From positions 124,001 through 188,000 of the forward strand of contig CAVVQV010000002.1 of the NCBI GenBank assembly GCA_963750495.1: a stretch of 64,000 bases of DNA, given 5' to 3'. Under the pieces are notes generated by a model that searched no databases, was not told the DNA's origin, and saw only the letters and a program-made list of their open reading frames with translations. This document shows positions 43,399-51,047 of the stretch, piece by piece. This DNA is from JANLYC01 sp963750495. GTDB taxonomy: Bacteria; Actinomycetota; Actinomycetes; Propionibacteriales; Nocardioidaceae. Each line of letters begins with the position of its first letter. Position 1 is the stretch's first letter. A program made the position numbers and the translations under genes.

Positions 43399-43842
43399 TC
43401 AGCCCATCGTCTCGACCAGATCGGCGCGCCAGGGCGGGGCTTCGAAGCCGCCCGTGTAGTAGCGGGTCTCGCGCGCGATCAGGGCATCATCGTCGAACTC
43501 GAACACCACCAGGACGAACCAGGGCTCGATCTCGCCATAGTCGGAAAGCGCCTGAAGCGCCCACACCCTCCCGCTGCCCACGACCCGTTGCACGGCCACG
43601 GACGGCGGCGCGCCGGGGAACCGCCTCTGCAGCTCGCGCATCGCATCCCGGCCGCGGATCCGCTCACCCGACTGCGGCATCTCCATGACGAAGTCCGGCC
43701 GACGCAGCAGGTACTCCGCCTCCGAGGACAGCCCGGCGGCGTCCGTGATTCCCAGCAGCAGCTCGAGCCCAGCCCGCATGGCAACAGCGTCGTCGTCGTC
43801 GATGGCCTTCCGAAAGAGCTCCTGAGCGGACTGGCCGGTCAT
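43399..43842 (-). CDS. NTF2-like / SnoaL-like domain protein
   Basis: 147 residues: an alpha-helical start (AQELFRKAIDDDDAVAMRAGLELLLGITDAAG) followed by a curved sheet (EMPQSGERIRGRDAMRELQRRFPGAPPSVAVQRVV, YTGGFEAPPWRADLVETMG), the NTF2-like cone fold. Such proteins are isomerases, cyclases or binding proteins; no function can be assigned. ATG 43842 is just after GGAGG; the longer frame upstream is not conserved. Confidence 0.75.
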   Translation of the reverse strand: MTGQSAQELFRKAIDDDDAVAMRAGLELLLGITDAAGLSSEAEYLLRRPDFVMEMPQSGERIRGRDAMRELQRRFPGAPPSVAVQRVVGSGRVWALQALSDYGEIEPWFVLVVFEFDDDALIARETRYYTGGFEAPPWRADLVETMG

Positions 43843-44057
43843 CCCGCCTCCCCAAGGCATGCAGGTTCGCTGTGGCGAGTATGTCGCCACAGCGCATCCT
43901 CGTAAAGGGCGCAGGAGATGCCCTGCGCTACCGACCGACCCTGCGCGGCGACCTGTCGACCGCAATCCACCCGTTGACACGCAGCCCGCGGCCGACATGG
44001 GATGGGTGAGCCAGGCGCGTTCACGGTGACGCGATCATCGAGACCCGAGGAGATGCG

Positions 44058-44387
44058 GTGGCTGTCTTCCCTGCAGCATTGGTGCTGAACGTGTCGGATG
44101 CCGGCCGGGCAGCAGAGTTCTGGACCCAGGCCCTCGGATACGACCGCCAACAGCACGCACCCGACTTCCTCGTCCCTCCCGGCGGCGAGGGACTTCGCCT
44201 TCATCTCGACGAGGAGGACCGGACTCATCTCGATCTGTGGGTCGATCAGGATGGCCCCGGCTGGGAGGCCGAGGTCGATCGCCTCGTCGCTCTCGGCGCC
44301 GTGCGGGTGCCGTGGGTGTACCCCGACGACGCCGACTTCGTCGTGCTCGCCGACACGGAGGGCAACCTGTTCTGCGTCATCAAATGA
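44058..44387 (+). CDS. VOC family protein, single module
   Basis: 109 residues, one glyoxalase-like module: PAALVLNVSDAGRAAEFWTQALGYD, then LRLHLDEEDRTHLDLWVDQDG and FVVLADTEGNLFCVIK. GTG 44058 follows GAGGAG by 6 bases. Similar in type to the two-module proteins at 27.6 and 56.7 kb. Substrate unknown. Confidence 0.85.
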   Translation: MAVFPAALVLNVSDAGRAAEFWTQALGYDRQQHAPDFLVPPGGEGLRLHLDEEDRTHLDLWVDQDGPGWEAEVDRLVALGAVRVPWVYPDDADFVVLADTEGNLFCVIK

Positions 44388-44440
44388 CGCCTGCACCACA
44401 ACGCACAGTCACGTCGGCGTCGAGCCACCGGTGGCAGCAG

Positions 44441-44954
44441 CTACTCCCCGGGCTGTTGCCTGCTGGCGAGGATCTGCTCCCTGAGGATGTCGGCGTGGCC
44501 GCAGTGCTGCGCCAGCTCCCGCAGCACATGCAGGTAGATCCACCGCATCGGTAGGCGACCTCGCCGGTTGCCCAACACCTCGTCGTCGACTCCCAGGGTC
44601 ACCGCCCGGGCGCGCGAGGCGGCACAGGCTCGGACGTACGCGTCCCGGACCGACGTGATGGTGTCACCCATCGTCGAGCCCGAAGGACGCGTCCGGATCT
44701 GCCGGGCAGCCGATCTCGTCGCGTGATCGCGCCGTGATCGCTTCGTCGAACCACACCTGGTCGACGAAGGTTGCGTGCTTGACGAGGCCAAGCAAGGTCG
44801 TCTTGGAAGGCACCAAGCGACGTCGGGCCTCCTCCTCCGTCAGCCCGTCCAGGCAGTCGAGAAGGGCGCGGCGATGGTCGTCGACGAAGACCTCGAACTG
44901 ATCGCGCAGCGGCGCCGCGAAGTTCGCCGGGTCATGGCTCGAGGTCGTGGTCAC
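44441..44954 (-). pseudogene. frameshifted DinB family (DUF664, mycothiol-dependent type) gene
   Basis: Two adjoining frames together give one DUF664 protein of about 170 residues. Frame 1, from GTG 44954, has the N-terminal helices (FEVFVDDHRRALLDCLDGLTEEEARRRLVPSKTTLLGLVKHATFVDQVWF) and stops at 44664 after FGLDDG. Frame 2 continues DTITSVRDAYVRACAAS and ends RRGRLPMRWIYLHVLRELAQHCGHADILREQI, with the family's C-terminal His. Removing one G from the run at 44667-44669 rejoins them as DDGDTITSV. TAGAGT lies 7 bases before GTG 44954. A recent frameshift or a sequencing error. Confidence 0.82.
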
Positions 44955-44999
44955 GAGCCGCACTCTATCCGTGCCACCACCGGTGGCCATCATCTTCTT

Positions 45000-45026
45000 T
45001 TGTCTATGTAGACGTATGCGTATACT
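45000..45026 (+). promoter_or_regulatory. EXLDI promoter with two contiguous 12-bp palindromes
   Basis: GTCTA-TG-TAGAC (45002-45013) is followed without a gap by GTAT-GCGT-ATAC (45014-45025). -10 TATACT is at 45021-45026; TTGTCT (45000-45005) is a -35-like hexamer at a short 15-base spacing. Sites one helical turn apart suit cooperative ribbon-helix-helix dimers. Confidence 0.65.
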
Positions 45027-45049
45027 AGTCACATGACTACGATGGCTGT

Positions 45050-45568
45050 ATGCCGAACAAGACGATCTACGTCTCTGACGCCGACCTACCCGTGTTCCAG
45101 CGCGCACAGGATCTCACCGGGGGAAACCTCTCGGCCGCCATCTCCAAGGCGCTGCACCAGCTCGTCGAGATCGAGGAGGGCCGCCTGGAGGGGTTCGAGG
45201 AGATCACGGTCCGGGTGGGCGTCGGCGCGAAGAAGCTCCAGCGCTTCCAAGGTGTGCTGCTGGTCGAGTGGAACCGCACCACCAGCAGCGGCGTGGAGCA
45301 CTACAGCGTCTACCGCACCCGCACAGGCCGCTTCGCCGTTCACGTGACTCGCCCCCGGGGGTGGGTGCACAGCGCAGGAAAGGACGGCCAGCTGACCGGC
45401 TGGCGCAAGCATTTCGCCGCCGAGCAGCAATGGGGCCAGGTCCCTGCCTCGGCCACCCTCGAGGTCTTCGAGACGTTCGAAGAGTTGCAGGAGGCGGTCC
45501 CGGTCGAGCTCGCGGCTCTGGTGGAGACCACCGCCACCGAACCTGAGGTCGAGGACCTCGACATCTGA
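45050..45568 (+). CDS. EXLDI family protein (RHH-like N-terminus)
   Basis: 172 residues. Residues 1-45 (MPNKTIYVSDADLPVFQRAQDLTGGNLSAAISKALHQLV) fit a ribbon-helix-helix DNA-binding unit; the rest is an unassigned beta-rich domain, and the protein ends EVEDLDI, the E-x-L-D-I motif that names the family. These proteins occur in actinobacteria beside drug-type ABC transporters, as here. ATG 45050 has no Shine-Dalgarno; an out-of-frame ATG at 45033 is better placed for leaderless initiation, so start selection is unusual. Likely autoregulator of the cassette, which is inference. Confidence 0.88.
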   Translation: MPNKTIYVSDADLPVFQRAQDLTGGNLSAAISKALHQLVEIEEGRLEGFEEITVRVGVGAKKLQRFQGVLLVEWNRTTSSGVEHYSVYRTRTGRFAVHVTRPRGWVHSAGKDGQLTGWRKHFAAEQQWGQVPASATLEVFETFEELQEAVPVELAALVETTATEPEVEDLDI

Positions 45569-45615
45569 AGCTCCCGGCGTGCCGGGAGTCCCCGGTACAC
45601 CTGCAAGGAGCAGAC

Positions 45616-46395
45616 ATGCCTACGAACTCGACCCCGGCGATCGAGGTCGCCGGGTTGCACAAGCGGTACGCCGACCAAACGGTGCTCGACGGCGTGGACT
45701 TCACAGTGCCCGCCGGCACCGTGACCGCGTTGCTGGGCCCCAACGGGGCCGGCAAGACCACGACGATCTCCATCCTGTCCACGCTGCTGCCCCCCGACGG
45801 CGGTACGGCCCACGTCCTGGGTCACGACGTCACCCGCGAGCCACAGGTCGTGCGGCGACTGATCGGGGTGACCGGCCAGCTCTCCGCCGTCGACCCGCTG
45901 CTGACCGTGACCGAGAACTTGCGCCTGATGTCCGACCTGTTCCACCTGCCCCGCGCGGAGGGCCGCCGCCGTACCGCCGACCTGGTCGAACGCTTCGGCC
46001 TGGCCGAGGCTGCCCGCAAACAGGCCAAGCAGCTGTCCGGCGGCATGACCCGCAAGCTCGACCTGGCCATGACGCTCGTCGGTGGACCCCAGGTCGTGTT
46101 CCTCGACGAGCCCACCACCGGCCTCGACCCACGCGCCCGACGCGACCTCTGGGATCAGGTGCGCGCCCTGGTGGCCGCGGGCACCAGCGTGCTGCTCACC
46201 ACGCAGTACCTGGAGGAGGCCGACCAGCTCGCCGACCGCGTCGCCGTCCTCGACGGTGGCCGGCTGGTCGCGCACGACACCACCGCCGGTCTCAAGGCCG
46301 CCCACGAGGCCGGATCGCTGGACGACGTCTTCCTCGCCCTGACCTCTCCCGACCAGGGCTCCCCCAGCCCTGCCGACACGAAGGAGGCAATCTGA
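45616..46395 (+). CDS. ABC transporter ATP-binding protein (DrrA-like)
   Basis: 259 residues. Walker A GPNGAGKTTT, Q-loop GVTGQLSAVDPLLTVTENL, signature LSGGMTRKLDLAM, Walker B VVFLDEPTTGLDP, and the switch region TTQYLEEADQLADRV where the usual H-loop residue follows the DrrA pattern. The C-terminal tail (SLDDVFLALTS) is typical of the daunorubicin-resistance group. AAGGAG precedes the ATG. It couples by TGATG to the permease; with EXLDI it forms a three-gene cassette. Confidence 0.94.
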   Translation: MPTNSTPAIEVAGLHKRYADQTVLDGVDFTVPAGTVTALLGPNGAGKTTTISILSTLLPPDGGTAHVLGHDVTREPQVVRRLIGVTGQLSAVDPLLTVTENLRLMSDLFHLPRAEGRRRTADLVERFGLAEAARKQAKQLSGGMTRKLDLAMTLVGGPQVVFLDEPTTGLDPRARRDLWDQVRALVAAGTSVLLTTQYLEEADQLADRVAVLDGGRLVAHDTTAGLKAAHEAGSLDDVFLALTSPDQGSPSPADTKEAI

Positions 46396-47246
46396 TGCCC
46401 ACCACTGCTCACGCCCATGTCCCCACCCTCGCCCCGCAGGCGCCGGCCGGCCATGCCGATGCCGCCGGTGACCTGGTCACGATGACGCGTCGCAGCCTGC
46501 TGAGAATGATCCGCTACCCCTCGTTGACGGTCATGCTCGTGGCCACGCCCGTCGTGCTCCTGCTGCTGTTCGTGTACGTGTTCGGCGGGGCCTTCGGCGC
46601 TGGGGTCGCTCCGGGTACCACGCCCGGGGCAGCGGGCCGTACCGCGTACCTCTACTACATCGTCCCCGCCGTGCTCGTGCTGACTGCGGCCAGCATCGCG
46701 CAGTCCACGTCGATCAGCGTGGCCATGGACATGACCGGCGGGATCGTCACCCGCCTGCGCACCATGCCCGTCGCCTCCGTCGCCGTGCTGGGCGGCCATG
46801 TCGTCGGCGCCGTCGTCCAGACCCTGCTGGCCGCGGCTGCCGTCCTGGGCGTGGCCGTCCTACAGGGCTTCCGGCCCGGTGCGGACGTGGCCGGGTGGCT
46901 GGCGCTCGCGGGCTTCTTCGCCCTGTTCAGCCTCATGCTCACCTGGCTGTCGGTGGCGATGGGGGCGGCGGCCCGCTCCGTGGAGGCCGCCTCGAACACG
47001 CCGATGATCCTCATGCTGCTGCCCTTCTTCGGCAGCGGCTTCGCACCCGTCGACACCATGCCCGCCCCGGTGCGGCTGTTCGCCGAGCATCAGCCCTTCA
47101 CGCCGGTCATCGAGACGGTCCGCGGCCTCCTGGCCGGCAGCCATCTCGCGGCGACAACGGTCTGGACAGCCGTCGCCTGGTGCCTGGCCCTGACCGTCCT
47201 CGGGTGGCTGTGGGCCCGTGCCGGCTATCAACGCCAGCGCGCCTGA
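46395..47246 (+). CDS. ABC-2 type permease (DrrB-like)
   Basis: 283 residues with six predicted membrane helices; the segment YYIVPAVLVLTAASIAQSTSISVAMDMTGGIVTRLRTMPV carries the ABC-2 ERExG-like/GxxxRxR pattern near the first cytoplasmic loop. It starts at the last base of the ATPase stop. With the ATPase it forms an exporter of hydrophobic compounds of unknown identity. Confidence 0.92.
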   Translation: MPTTAHAHVPTLAPQAPAGHADAAGDLVTMTRRSLLRMIRYPSLTVMLVATPVVLLLLFVYVFGGAFGAGVAPGTTPGAAGRTAYLYYIVPAVLVLTAASIAQSTSISVAMDMTGGIVTRLRTMPVASVAVLGGHVVGAVVQTLLAAAAVLGVAVLQGFRPGADVAGWLALAGFFALFSLMLTWLSVAMGAAARSVEAASNTPMILMLLPFFGSGFAPVDTMPAPVRLFAEHQPFTPVIETVRGLLAGSHLAATTVWTAVAWCLALTVLGWLWARAGYQRQRA

Positions 47247-47272
47247 GCGGCCGGCACTACGACAAGCTCGCT

Positions 47273-48427
47273 CTAGTTGCTCAGATCTTTCAGCAGCGAG
47301 CGTGCGATGACCATGCGCTGGATCTGGTTGGTCCCCTCGAAGATCTGCGTCACCTTCGCCTCCCGCATGAAGCGCTCGGCCGGGAAGTCGCGGGTGTAGC
47401 CGTAGCCACCGAGGACCTGCACCGCGTCGGTCGTGACCCTCATGGCCGCGTCGGTGGCGACGAGCTTGGCGATCGAAGCCTGCCGGCTGAACGGTCGCCC
47501 GGCATCGCGTAGCCGAGCCGCCAGCAGGTACGTCGCCCGGGCCGACTCGACCGCGGCCGCCATGTCGGCCAGCAGGAACTGCAAGCCCTGGAACTCCGCG
47601 ATGGCGCGGCCGAACTGCTGACGCTCCGCGGCGTACGACACCGCCAGGTCGAGTGCTGCCTGCCCGAGGCCGGTTGCACACGCGGCGATGCCGAGCCGTC
47701 CGGAGTCCAGTGCCGACAACGCGATCGCCATCCCCTGTCCCTCCTCGCCGATGCGTCGGTCGACGGCCAGCCGAGCATCTTCGAAGACCAGTGCACTCGT
47801 CGTCGACGCGGTCATGCCCATCTTCTTCTCGGGGGCGCCGAACGACAGACCTGCTGTCTGCGCCGGGACATGGAACGCCGACAGGCCACCCTTCGGGTCG
47901 GCGGAGGTGCGGGCGAACAGCAAGAAGAAGTCGGCATGCGGAGCATGGCTGATCCAGGCTTTGGTGCCGTTGAGCACGTACTCGTCGCCGTTGCGTACGG
48001 CCTTCGTGGCGATGGCCGACACGTCCGAGCCGGCCTGCGGCTCAGACAGCGCGTACGCGCCCAAGAGATCCCCGCCGAGCATCTCGGGGAGCCACCGCGC
48101 CCGCTGCTCGTCCGAGCCGAAGCGCGCGAGCGCCGACGAGGACAGCGTGTGCACCGAGACGTCCACGGCCACGCTCATCCAGGCAGTCGCGATCTCCTCG
48201 AGCACCTGGAGGTAGACCTCGTACGGCTGACCGCCCCCGCCGTCGTCCTCGTCGAACGGCAGCGACATCAGCCCCGTCTTGCCGAGCAGCGAGAAGACGT
48301 CCCGTGGGAAGGCCGCCTCCGCCTCCGCCCCGGCCGCCCGTGGCGCCAGCTGTTCGCTCGCGATCTCGCGGACCAGGGCGAGGAGGTGGTGGGCTTCGTC
48401 GGTGGGAAGCAGGCGTTCGACGGGCAT
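47273..48427 (-). CDS. acyl-CoA dehydrogenase
   Basis: 384 residues. AYALSEPQAGSDVSAIATKA and KAWISHAPHADFFLLFART bind FAD/substrate; RQQFGRAIAEFQGLQFLLADMA and GGYGYTRDFPAERFMREAKVTQIFEGTNQIQRMVIAR are near-consensus, with Glu of EGTNQIQR as the expected catalytic base. This is a short-chain type enzyme close to the butyryl/isovaleryl group. ATG 48427 gives the standard length; a longer frame is not conserved. Not near other beta-oxidation genes. Confidence 0.94.
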   Translation of the reverse strand: MPVERLLPTDEAHHLLALVREIASEQLAPRAAGAEAEAAFPRDVFSLLGKTGLMSLPFDEDDGGGGQPYEVYLQVLEEIATAWMSVAVDVSVHTLSSSALARFGSDEQRARWLPEMLGGDLLGAYALSEPQAGSDVSAIATKAVRNGDEYVLNGTKAWISHAPHADFFLLFARTSADPKGGLSAFHVPAQTAGLSFGAPEKKMGMTASTTSALVFEDARLAVDRRIGEEGQGMAIALSALDSGRLGIAACATGLGQAALDLAVSYAAERQQFGRAIAEFQGLQFLLADMAAAVESARATYLLAARLRDAGRPFSRQASIAKLVATDAAMRVTTDAVQVLGGYGYTRDFPAERFMREAKVTQIFEGTNQIQRMVIARSLLKDLSN

Positions 48428-48528
48428 GAGGCGGGCTGCCTCCCTCACTCGATGACGGGACCATCGCCAGCCTAGCCGTCGACTGTCGAGCCGGACGACT
48501 CCAGGAGGACAACCACAAGGGCGCGAGA

Positions 48529-48572
48529 AGGAGCCACAACTCACGGTTCAAGGAGCCGCAACTCACGGTTCA
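48529..48572. repeat. 22-bp tandem duplication at the rlmB stop
   Basis: AGGAGCC(A/G)CAACTCACGGTTCA at 48529-48550 and 48551-48572, one mismatch, no gap. The second unit ends on the stop codon of the minus-strand rlmB, so the repeat forms its 3' untranslated region. Confidence 0.88.
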
Positions 48573-49550
48573 ACGAGTGCGGCGGAGGCGGTCGATCTCG
48601 TAGAGGGCGATGCTCGCGGCGACTCCTGCGTTGAGCGACTCGGTCGTGGCAGCGGTCGGGATGCGGACCAGCACGTCGCAGGTCTCGCGAACCAGCCGCG
48701 ACAGGCCTTTGCCCTCGCTGCCCACCACGAGCACCATCGGGTCGGTGGCGATCTGGAGATCGGCGATGTCGACGTCTCCGCCGGCGTCGAGCCCGGCCAC
48801 CATCAGCCCCGCCTGCTGGAAGTCCTTCAGCTGGCGCGTCAGGTTGGTGGCCCTGGCCACCGGCACCCGGGCCGCAGCTCCGGCCGCCGTCTTCCAGGCG
48901 CTCGCGGTCATACCGGCAGCGCGCCGCTCAGGGATCACGACACCGTGTACGCCGAAAGCGCCCGCCGAGCGCACGACTGCACCGAGGTTGCGCGGGTCGG
49001 TCACCGAATCCAGCGCCACCACCAGCGGCACCTCGGCGGCGTCGCGGGCCAGCTCGAGCAGGTCCCTCGGTTCTGCGTACTCGTAAGCAGGCACCTTCAA
49101 CGCCAGGCCCTGGTGGACCGCACGGTCGGTCATCCGGTCGAGCTCGTGCTTGGTCACCTCGAGCACCGAGATCCGCTGATCGGCCGCCAGCCGGAACGCC
49201 TCACGCAACCGGTCGTCCCGATCAGCGTTGTCGGCGACATACATCGTCACGACCGGGATCTTGGCCTGGAGCGCCTCGACGACGGAGTTACGGCCGGCCA
49301 CCCACTCGGCGATCGACGTCTTGCGACCTCCCGGGGATCGGCCACCACCCGACGACCGGCCGCCTGACGACGAGCCACCCTTGTCGTCGGCCTTCGTGGC
49401 GCGGTTCGCCTTGTGCTTCTCGCGGTCACCGGCCTTCGGCGTCGGGCCCTTGCCCTTCAGCGCCTTGCGCCGCCGACCGCCGGAACCGGCCGTCGGGTTA
49501 CCGCCTTGGCGCTTGCGCACCGCTCCGCTGCGTTTGCTGTTGCCTGGCAT
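48570..49550 (-). CDS. rlmB: 23S rRNA (guanosine-2'-O)-methyltransferase RlmB
   Basis: 326 residues. A basic, Gly/Ser/Lys-rich leader (1-75) precedes an L30e-like substrate-binding domain (EWVAGRNSVVEALQAKIPVVTMYV) and a SPOUT/TrmH knot: DSVTDPRNLGAVVRSAGAFG, IPERRAAGMTASAWKTAAGA, VVGSEGKGLSRLVRETCD and IPTAATTESLNAGVAASIALYE. Expected target is G2251 of 23S rRNA. It begins at the last base of the cysS stop, a common actinobacterial pair. Confidence 0.95.
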   Translation of the reverse strand: MPGNSKRSGAVRKRQGGNPTAGSGGRRRKALKGKGPTPKAGDREKHKANRATKADDKGGSSSGGRSSGGGRSPGGRKTSIAEWVAGRNSVVEALQAKIPVVTMYVADNADRDDRLREAFRLAADQRISVLEVTKHELDRMTDRAVHQGLALKVPAYEYAEPRDLLELARDAAEVPLVVALDSVTDPRNLGAVVRSAGAFGVHGVVIPERRAAGMTASAWKTAAGAAARVPVARATNLTRQLKDFQQAGLMVAGLDAGGDVDIADLQIATDPMVLVVGSEGKGLSRLVRETCDVLVRIPTAATTESLNAGVAASIALYEIDRLRRTR

Positions 49551-50971
49551 CAGTTCCACCTCAGTCGGGGACCGTCTGGTGAGTCCTCGATCTCGAGCCC
49601 AACCGCCTTGAGTTGATCTCTGATGAGGTCGGCTTTTGCGAAATCGCGATCGGCCCTCGCTGCTTCACGCTGACCGAGCAGCGACTGGGCAAGTTTCTCG
49701 ACGGCCTCGCCGGCTACCCCCGCCGTCCCATGTCCCTGCCAGTGCTCAGACAACGGATCGAGACCAAGCACACCGAGCATGGCGCGTACCGAGGCCAGCT
49801 TCGCGCGAACCAGCTCATGGTCTCGGGCCGCTAGCTGCACGTTTCCCTCACGGACAGTCTCGTGGACTACCGCCAGAGCGGCTGGCGTGGCCAGGTCGTT
49901 GTCCAGAGCAGCCGTGAATTCTTCTGGGAGCTGGGTGGAAGGCTCCGTCCCACCAACGAACTCGGTGGCCCGCGTCACGAAACCCTCTATCCGGCCAAAC
50001 GCGGAAGCGGCCTCCTTCAACGACTCCTCGGTGAACTCGATGATCGAGCGGTAGTGCGGCGCCAACAGGTAGTACCGCAGCTCGATCGGCCTACAGAGCC
50101 CTCTCTCGGGCTTGACGACCTCGCTGACCAACAGGGAGTTGCCGACCGACTTGCTCATCTTCTCGCCGGCGAGGTTGACCATCGCGTTGTGCATCCAGGT
50201 CCGCGCGAACTCGCGGCCGGCCGCACGCGACTGGGCCAGCTCGTTCTCGTGGTGCGGGAAGCGCAGGTCGAGTCCACCACCGTGGATGTCGAAGGCGTCG
50301 CCCAGGTATTTACCGGCCATCGCCGAGCACTCCAGGTGCCAGCCCGGACGTCCGAGTCCCCAGGGCGACGGCCAGGCCGCGGTCTCGGGTTCCTCGTCCT
50401 TCTTGAATCCCTTCCACAGCGCGAAGTCCCGTGGGTCGCGCTTCCCGCGCGGGTCGGCATCGGCCGCCGGCTCCATGTCATCCACCCGCTGGTTGGACAG
50501 CTCGCCGTACGACGGCCAGGACCGGACCTCGAAGTAGACGTCACCGGACTCGTCGGCCGCGGCATACGCGTGACCGGTCGTGATCAGCTGGCCGATGAGC
50601 TCGAGCATCTCGGGGATGTGACCGGTGGCGCGTGGCTCGTAGGTCGGCGGCAGGCAGCCGAGCACTTCGTACGCCTGGTGCAGCGCGCGCTCGTTGGCGT
50701 ACGCGATCGACCACCAGGGCCGACCCTCCTCGGACTCCTTGGCGAGCACCTTGTCATCGATGTCGGTGATGTTGGCGACCAGGGTGACGTCGTACCCGAG
50801 ATGCTCGAACCAACGCCGCAGGACGTCGAAGGTGACCTCCTTGCGGATGTGGCCGATGTGCGGCGGCCCCTGCACGGTCAGGCCACAGTGGTAGATCCCG
50901 ACCTTGCCCGCTTCGAGCGGGACGAAGTCGCGGACCTCACGGGTGGCGGTGTCGTACAGGCGGAGCGTCAC
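49550..50971 (-). CDS. cysS: cysteinyl-tRNA synthetase
   Basis: 473 residues from a GTG at 50971. HIGH-type PPHIGHIRKEVTFD, zinc ligands IYHCGLTVQ, the Cys/His of WHLECSAMAGKYLG and HHENELAQS, and KMSKS-type GEKMSKSVGNSLLV are all intact. It charges tRNA-Cys. TACCCT (50984-50979) lies 7 bases before the GTG and there is no Shine-Dalgarno, so it is probably leaderless. Confidence 0.98.
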   Translation of the reverse strand: MTLRLYDTATREVRDFVPLEAGKVGIYHCGLTVQGPPHIGHIRKEVTFDVLRRWFEHLGYDVTLVANITDIDDKVLAKESEEGRPWWSIAYANERALHQAYEVLGCLPPTYEPRATGHIPEMLELIGQLITTGHAYAAADESGDVYFEVRSWPSYGELSNQRVDDMEPAADADPRGKRDPRDFALWKGFKKDEEPETAAWPSPWGLGRPGWHLECSAMAGKYLGDAFDIHGGGLDLRFPHHENELAQSRAAGREFARTWMHNAMVNLAGEKMSKSVGNSLLVSEVVKPERGLCRPIELRYYLLAPHYRSIIEFTEESLKEAASAFGRIEGFVTRATEFVGGTEPSTQLPEEFTAALDNDLATPAALAVVHETVREGNVQLAARDHELVRAKLASVRAMLGVLGLDPLSEHWQGHGTAGVAGEAVEKLAQSLLGQREAARADRDFAKADLIRDQLKAVGLEIEDSPDGPRLRWN

Positions 50972-51047
50972 GCGAGCAAGGGTATCGACCGGCCTGCGAC
51001 AACGACGAATCCCCGACATCCCCGGATCAGCCGCCTACCCTGGGGCG
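50972..51047. promoter_or_regulatory. divergent pair of leaderless-type promoters (cysS / C39-like peptidase)
   Basis: Minus strand TACCCT at 50984-50979, 7 bases before GTG 50971; plus strand TACCCT at 51036-51041, 6 bases before ATG 51048. The two identical -10 hexamers face away from each other within 76 bases. Confidence 0.6.

Noticed and set aside
45033..45347. Short plus-strand frame from the ATG 6 bases after TATACT
   Set aside because: Product is low-complexity and Arg/Ser-rich and overlaps the conserved EXLDI frame; kept only as a note on start choice.
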